From the NCBI GenBank assembly GCA_025464735.1, contig JAODMX010000541.1, positions 1-8,862 on the forward strand: a DNA stretch of 8,862 bases, in the 5' to 3' direction. The notes beneath the pieces were generated by a model. That model was not told where the DNA came from. It did not search any database and saw only the letters and a program-made list of their open reading frames with translations. The DNA comes from Frondihabitans sp. Lineage in GTDB: Bacteria; Actinomycetota; Actinomycetes; Actinomycetales; Microbacteriaceae. The translations under genes and the position numbers were made by a program. Below, one piece after another: positions 5,367 to 8,862 of this stretch; the first letter of the stretch is position 1; every line of letters starts with the position of its first letter.

Positions 5367-6077
5367 TCATTGGCAGTCGATGCTCGCGGCCTGACCGTGC
5401 TGCGCGGACGCCGAGAGGTGCTGCACGATCTCACGCTGACCGTGCCCGCGGGCCGGGTGGTGGGCCTGCTCGGCCCGAGCGGGAGCGGCAAGACGACGCT
5501 GCTGAGGTCCATCGCCGGAAGTCAGCGAATCGCGAGCGGTGACCTGAGCGTCCTGGGGGTGCCCGCAGGATCCGTCGGGCTACGTTCCCGCGTCGGGTAC
5601 GCGACGCAGGCGGGCAGCGTGTACGACGACCTCACCGTCGCCCAGAACCTGCGCTACTTCGCTCGGGTACTGAGTGCCCCTGCTGATTCCGTCCGGCGGG
5701 TCCTCGCGGAGGTCGACCTCGAGGCCTACGCCGACCGGCTCGTCGCCACCCTGAGCGGCGGGCAACGCGGCCGCGTCTCCCTCGGCGTCGCCCTGCTCGG
5801 CACGCCGGAGCTGCTGGTGCTCGACGAGCCGACCGTCGGCCTCGACCCCGTGCTCCGTGCCGACCTCTGGTCGTTGTTCCGTCGGCTCGCCGAGCGAGGG
5901 GTCACCCTGCTGGTCAGCAGCCACGTCATGGACGAAGCGCGCCGCTGCGACCGGATCCTGATCCTCCGCGACGGTCGCCTCCTCGCCGACCAAACTCCCG
6001 AAGAGCTCCTGCGCACGACGGGCACCGACGACGCCGAGGACGCATTCCTCGCCCTCGCAGGCAGGACAGCGGAATGA
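5361..6077 (+). CDS. ABC exporter ATP-binding protein (drug/ABC-2 type)
   Basis: This 238-residue cytoplasmic nucleotide-binding subunit has every ABC motif: Walker A GPSGSGKTT at 38-46, Q-loop Gln83, signature LSGGQ at 131-135, Walker B LLVLDEP at 151-157, D-loop GLDP after it, and switch His188 in SSHVMDEA. The phrase SSHVMDEARRCDRILILRDGRL is characteristic of DrrA/CcmA-like ATPases that drive ABC-2 exporters. It overlaps the permease start by 4 bp (ATGA). ATG 5361 is preferred over GTG 5340 because the family begins close to it and 5340 lies between the promoter boxes. There is no Shine-Dalgarno sequence before it, which agrees with a leaderless transcript. Control is probably by the upstream TetR. 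The exported compound is unknown; drugs or lipophilic metabolites are usual for the family. Confidence 0.9.
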   Translation: MNSLAVDARGLTVLRGRREVLHDLTLTVPAGRVVGLLGPSGSGKTTLLRSIAGSQRIASGDLSVLGVPAGSVGLRSRVGYATQAGSVYDDLTVAQNLRYFARVLSAPADSVRRVLAEVDLEAYADRLVATLSGGQRGRVSLGVALLGTPELLVLDEPTVGLDPVLRADLWSLFRRLAERGVTLLVSSHVMDEARRCDRILILRDGRLLADQTPEELLRTTGTDDAEDAFLALAGRTAE

Positions 6078-6805
6078 ACGCCGCCCTCACGCTGGCGACC
6101 GCCCTTCGCGTGCTTCAGCAAATCCGACACGATCCACGCACGGTCGCGCTCCTCCTCGTGGTGCCGACGCTTCTCATCGGCCTCATGGCCTGGATCTTCA
6201 ACGACCAGGCGCTCTTCGACGCGGTCGGCCCCGACCTGCTCGGGCTCTTCCCGTTCATCATGATGTTCCTCATCACGAGCATCACCACGCTGCGCGAGCG
6301 GCGTTCAGGCACCCTTGAGCGCCTCATGACCATGCCGTTGGGCCGGTTCGATTTCATCGGCGGCTACGCGCTCGCCTTCGGGCTCCTCGCCATCGCGCAG
6401 TCGCTCATCAGCGTCGGCTTCGCAGTCTGGGTCTGCGGGCTGGACGTGAGAGGGAGCGCGTGGCTGCTCGTCCTCGTGGCCGGAGCGAACGCCCTACTCG
6501 GCACCGCCCTCGGTCTCTTCACCAGCGCGTTCGCGTCCAGCGAGTTCCAGGTCGTGCAGTTCATGCCGGCTCTGGTCTTCCCTCAGGTCCTCCTCGGCGG
6601 GATATTCGTGCCCCGCGACCGGATGCCCGACGTCCTGCAAATCCTCTCCGACTGGCTGCCCCTCACCCACGGCATCGATGCGTTCCAGCAGGCGACAGCG
6701 ACCACTGACACCGGATCGGTGCTCCGCGAGGTCGCCATCGTCCTCGCCTGGGTGATCGCCTTCGTGGCGCTCGGCTCGATCACCCTGCGCCGCCGAACTT
6801 CGTGA
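6074..6805 (+). CDS. ABC-2 type exporter permease
   Basis: The 243-residue integral membrane protein has about six hydrophobic segments (near residues 25-42, 56-70, 96-120, 129-150, 162-178 and 220-236). The ABC-2 permease signature is visible: ITTLRERRSGTLERLMTMP at about 69-87 on the cytoplasmic side, and FPQVLLGGIFVPRDRMPDVLQILSDWLPLTHGIDAF at about 168-203. It pairs with the preceding ATPase to form an exporter, most likely as a dimer of each. ATG 6074 overlaps the ATPase stop (ATGA), so the two are translationally coupled. Substrate is not readable; the TetR_C_16-like regulator suggests an inducible efflux role. Confidence 0.9.
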   Translation: MNAALTLATALRVLQQIRHDPRTVALLLVVPTLLIGLMAWIFNDQALFDAVGPDLLGLFPFIMMFLITSITTLRERRSGTLERLMTMPLGRFDFIGGYALAFGLLAIAQSLISVGFAVWVCGLDVRGSAWLLVLVAGANALLGTALGLFTSAFASSEFQVVQFMPALVFPQVLLGGIFVPRDRMPDVLQILSDWLPLTHGIDAFQQATATTDTGSVLREVAIVLAWVIAFVALGSITLRRRTS

Positions 6806-6806
6806 A

Positions 6807-6839
6807 CCGCGGTCGTCTGCCCGGTGCGATCAACCGCGG
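6807..6839 (+). terminator. Candidate stem-loop after the exporter operon
   Basis: CCGCGGT (6807-6813) can pair with ACCGCGG (6833-6839), a 7-bp all-GC-rich stem with a 19-nt loop, starting just after the permease stop codon. There is no T-run. It could be a weak terminator; it also reads as two direct copies of AACCGCGG (6805-6812 and 6832-6839). Confidence 0.3.
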
Positions 6840-6867
6840 CCGACGACTCGTCCCCCAAAGAGAGGAA

Positions 6868-6896
6868 TCGACTTAACCTGACGTTCGTGATTTATT
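6868..6896 (+). promoter_or_regulatory. Candidate promoter of the GH6 gene
   Basis: TCGACT at 6868-6873 and TTTATT at 6891-6896 (or TATTAG at 6893-6898) each match 4 of 6 consensus bases; the first pair is spaced by 17 bp. The region is locally AT-rich compared with its surroundings. Transcription would begin near 6903, giving a leader of about 60 nt. No CebR-type TGGGAGCGCTCCCA box was seen. Confidence 0.4.
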
Positions 6897-6907
6897 AGTG
6901 GTTTCGG

Positions 6908-6953
6908 CCTGTCGGTTCGTCGAGACGGCTTCTCCCGCTAGCGAACAGACAGG
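6908..6953 (+). promoter_or_regulatory. Leader hairpin/inverted repeat covering the GH6 ribosome binding site
   Basis: CCTGTCGGTTCG (6908-6919) and CGAACAGACAGG (6942-6953) are complementary at 11 of 12 positions, with one G-A mismatch and a 22-nt loop. The 3' arm includes AGG of the only Shine-Dalgarno-like sequence (AGGA, 6951-6954) before ATG 6964. In RNA the stem would occlude the ribosome binding site; in DNA it could be a spaced operator. Either role is inference. Confidence 0.5.
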
Positions 6954-6963
6954 AACTCTCTCA

Positions 6964-8001
6964 ATGACACGGTCTCGTACTGCCCGCTCCGCGCGCCCGC
7001 CGATCTCCGCTCGGCTGAAATTCCTCGCGCTTGGCGGAGTCGCCATCGCAGCCATCCTCGCAGGCGCGCCCCTGTCCGCACCGACCGCCTCCGCCGCGAC
7101 CACTCAGAGCACGACGGCCGCCGGGATCCGTGCCGAGTCGACCCAGAGCATTTTCCCCGGTGGTCTGCTCGTCTCCCCGGACAGCACCGCCGAGAAGGCG
7201 GGAGTAGCACTCAAAGCGGCTGGCGACTCCACCGGAGCGGGCGCCGCCTACTTCATCGCCAAGCGGTCCGTCGCGATCTGGCTCACCAGCAGCTACAGCA
7301 ACACGCTCCTCGTCAAGATCATCGATCGGGAACTCGCCAGCGCCGAGGCGCAGGGCACCACGCCCGTCTTCGTCACCTACGCGATCCCCGACCGCGATTG
7401 CGGCGGGTATTCCGCGGGCGGCCTCACCAGTTCGACCTATCCCGCCTGGAGCAATCTCGTCGCATCGACGCTCAAAGGTCATCGCGCGGTCGTCATGATC
7501 GAGCCGGACTCGCTCAGCACCTGCCCCAGCCAGACGACCACCCGGGAAGCCCTGATCGCGAAGGCCGTCACCACCTTCACGGCCGACGGCATTCCCGCAT
7601 ATCTCGACGCGGGATCCCCGAACTCGGTCACGGCTCAGGTCGCAGCAAACCGCCTCCAGGCGGCCGGGATCGCGAACGCGCGCGGTTTCTTCTCCAACGT
7701 CGCCAGCTACTACCCCGTCGACCAGGTGCGGAGCTATGACAACAGCATCTCCTCGCTGACCGGGGGGTCGCACTTTGTCATCGACGTGTCGCGCGACGGC
7801 CAAGGGTGGCGCGGTACCTGGTGCAACGCGCCGGGGGCCGGCCTGGGCCAGGATCCCCACGTCGCGGCCGGCGGCACCCCCCTCGACGCCCTGCTCTGGA
7901 TCAAGTCGCCGGGCGTCAGCGACGGCACCTGCAACGGTGGGCCCGCCGCGGGCACCTGGTTCGCCTCGTACGCCGAGAGACTGGTGGCATTGCGGGCGTA
8001 A
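6964..8001 (+). CDS. Secreted glycoside hydrolase family 6 endoglucanase (cellulase)
   Basis: This 345-residue protein has an N-terminal signal peptide: a basic n-region, a hydrophobic core LALGGVAIAAILAGA at 21-35, and a likely cleavage after TASA at 41-44. The mature part, about 300 residues, is one GH6 catalytic domain, which cleaves beta-1,4-glucan with inversion. Motifs in order: FVTYAIPDRDCGGYSAG (Asp145), VMIEPDSL with Asp182 as general acid, YLDAGSPN, GFFSNVASYY, HFVIDVSRDG, WCNAPGAGLG, and LLWIKSPGVSDGTC with Asp320. Cys146/Cys187 and Cys287/Cys323 match the two conserved GH6 disulfides. There is no carbohydrate-binding module or linker. Most family members have PGESDG where this one has PGVSDG, so a usually conserved Glu is Val. 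ATG 6964 is preferred over GTG 6898 because AGGA lies 9 nt upstream and the signal peptide begins there. Confidence 0.9.
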   Translation: MTRSRTARSARPPISARLKFLALGGVAIAAILAGAPLSAPTASAATTQSTTAAGIRAESTQSIFPGGLLVSPDSTAEKAGVALKAAGDSTGAGAAYFIAKRSVAIWLTSSYSNTLLVKIIDRELASAEAQGTTPVFVTYAIPDRDCGGYSAGGLTSSTYPAWSNLVASTLKGHRAVVMIEPDSLSTCPSQTTTREALIAKAVTTFTADGIPAYLDAGSPNSVTAQVAANRLQAAGIANARGFFSNVASYYPVDQVRSYDNSISSLTGGSHFVIDVSRDGQGWRGTWCNAPGAGLGQDPHVAAGGTPLDALLWIKSPGVSDGTCNGGPAAGTWFASYAERLVALRA

Positions 8002-8002
8002 G

Positions 8003-8031
8003 CGTCGGGGGCACTCGGGGCGTCCCCGGCG
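8003..8031. terminator. Candidate bidirectional terminator hairpin
   Basis: CGTCGGGG (8003-8010) can pair with CCCCGGCG (8024-8031), an 8-bp stem with one G-T wobble. An alternative smaller hairpin is CGGGG (8016-8020) with CCCCG (8024-8028). It fills the 48-bp gap between the convergent GH6 and GH27-like genes. It has no T-tract, as is common for GC-rich actinobacterial terminators. Confidence 0.4.
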
Positions 8032-8049
8032 AATGTCAGTTCCTCGCGC

Positions 8050-8862
8050 TCACGTGCGACGTCGAAGGCGAAACAGTGCGGCGTCGTGCGCGTCAAGGGT
8101 GACGCTGACACCGTGGTCCACGCTGCCCGTCTCACCGGTCCAGGCCTCCTCGGTGGAGAATTCGCCCTCGAGGCCGAAGAGGTCGAGACGGAATTCGCGT
8201 TCGAGACGATTGTCGCCGATGTTGAAGATCGCGAGCACCGGGTCGCCGTCGACAACGGCCACCCAGAGCACGTAGCCCAGTTCTCGGAGAACCTCGTGCC
8301 TACCCTCACCCCTGGCGTTGACGTCGAGCATGAGCCGATTGGTCAGGAGCTCGATCGTCTCATCCGAGCTCGTCGGCAGGTCGCCTCCCATCATGAGCGG
8401 TGACCCGCCAATTGCCCACAGGGTCAGGAGGGTTCGCTGCTCCGGATCGCTGAGCAACGAGTGCCGGTCGTCTCCCCTCTCGGCGCGGATGCCGATGTGG
8501 CCCAGAGGCAGCATGTCTGCGTCGGCCCAACCATCCGGCCCGGAGAGGGGCGCCCACCGCGCCATTCGCTGGAACTGATCGAGGACGTCTTGCCAACGGT
8601 CCCAGAGATCGTTCGAAATGCGCCACATCGTCGCGCTCTCACGAAGTTGATCGACATAGGTTGTCGAAACGTCTTCCCCCGGCGAGAGGCTGAGAACGAT
8701 CGCCGGATTGACTTCGTGGAACGCCGACGTGAGCGCAGCGATCTCAGCCGAGTGATACGGGAAGAGGAGATCGTCGGCTTTGATGAAATCGACTCCCCAG
8801 CTGTCGAACAGTCGAGCTAGGGAGCGATAGTAAGCGGCGCCGTCAGGATGCGACTGATTCAG
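8050..8862 (-). CDS. Glycoside hydrolase family 27-like enzyme (alpha-galactosidase type), C-terminal part
   Basis: The 5' end lies beyond the right edge; 270 residues are visible, with no start inside the window that is needed, since the frame stays open and family-like to base 8862. From the edge inward, YYRSLARLFDSWGVDFIKADDLLFPYHSAEI carries the GH27 nucleophile Asp in KAD (visible residue 30). SLSPGE and MWRISNDLWDRWQDVLDQF follow, with the probable acid/base Asp in RISND (visible residue 85). ADADMLPLG...ERGDDRHSLLSDPEQRTLLTLWAIGGSPLMMGGDLP is the classical end of the GH27 barrel. The last 80 or so residues form the C-terminal beta domain. Family members remove terminal alpha-galactose or beta-L-arabinopyranose; which one is not decidable here. 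It is convergent with the GH6 gene, suggesting a plant-polysaccharide locus continuing to the right. Confidence 0.85.
   Translation of the reverse strand: MNQSHPDGAAYYRSLARLFDSWGVDFIKADDLLFPYHSAEIAALTSAFHEVNPAIVLSLSPGEDVSTTYVDQLRESATMWRISNDLWDRWQDVLDQFQRMARWAPLSGPDGWADADMLPLGHIGIRAERGDDRHSLLSDPEQRTLLTLWAIGGSPLMMGGDLPTSSDETIELLTNRLMLDVNARGEGRHEVLRELGYVLWVAVVDGDPVLAIFNIGDNRLEREFRLDLFGLEGEFSTEEAWTGETGSVDHGVSVTLDAHDAALFRLRRRT

Noticed and set aside
6961..7860. 299-codon open frame on the minus strand opposite the GH6 gene
   Set aside because: Third-position GC bias produces this antisense frame; the plus-strand product has a clear signal peptide and GH6 motifs, this one has nothing recognisable.
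1..8862. tRNA, rRNA, CRISPR arrays, insertion sequences, integrase or phage genes
   Set aside because: No cloverleaf-like segments, regular short repeats, transposase motifs or terminal inverted repeats were seen in either strand.

Overview
The window is GC-rich, densely coded DNA. Its features include GTG starts, TAnnnT-type -10 boxes, probable leaderless starts, a GntR/HutC regulator, a TetR-controlled ABC-2 exporter and an actinobacterial-style HipB. It reads as chromosomal DNA of an actinomycete, most likely a member of the Microbacteriaceae. That placement is an inference from style and gene content, not from a marker gene.

Left part (1-3902), purine/nucleoside-type catabolism. The 3' end of a NupQ-like (BmpA-class nucleoside uptake) ABC permease runs tail-to-tail into a deaminase of the adenosine/adenine deaminase family on the minus strand. 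The deaminase is divergent from a GntR/HutC regulator, and the regulator is followed by a metal-dependent amidohydrolase of the imidazolonepropionase/prolidase-like type. Three copies of one inverted-repeat motif (consensus rCTTGTyGACAnGT) lie at 1725, 1782 and 2629: two in the deaminase/gntR intergenic region and one over the -35 box of the amidohydrolase. They tie these genes into one probable local regulon. The import, deamination and hydrolysis theme is coherent, but the real substrate is not evident.

Middle (3980-6805). A HipB-like antitoxin overlaps by 4 bp a short HipA-like ORF that keeps the HipA N-terminal domain and apparently a scrap of the C terminus but no kinase core, probably a decayed toxin. 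Next comes a TetR regulator with a probable leaderless GTG start, then an ABC-2 exporter (ATPase plus permease, ATGA overlap). The exporter promoter lies over the tetR stop codon, and a perfect 18-bp palindrome covers the transcription start and the ATPase start codon. This is a textbook TetR-type operator.

Right part (6806-8862), glycoside hydrolases. A secreted single-domain GH6 endoglucanase-like protein has a leader containing a 12-nt-arm inverted repeat that pairs with its ribosome binding site. Convergent to it, a GH27-like alpha-galactosidase-type enzyme runs off the right edge. Together they suggest use of plant polysaccharide.

No tRNA, rRNA, CRISPR array, insertion sequence or origin was seen. 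The longest non-coding gap is about 158 bp. I do not see a clearly new multi-gene system. The points most worth a second look are the GntR operator triad with its ambiguous deaminase, the kinase-less HipA, the leaderless exporter start under the palindrome, and the cellulase leader hairpin.
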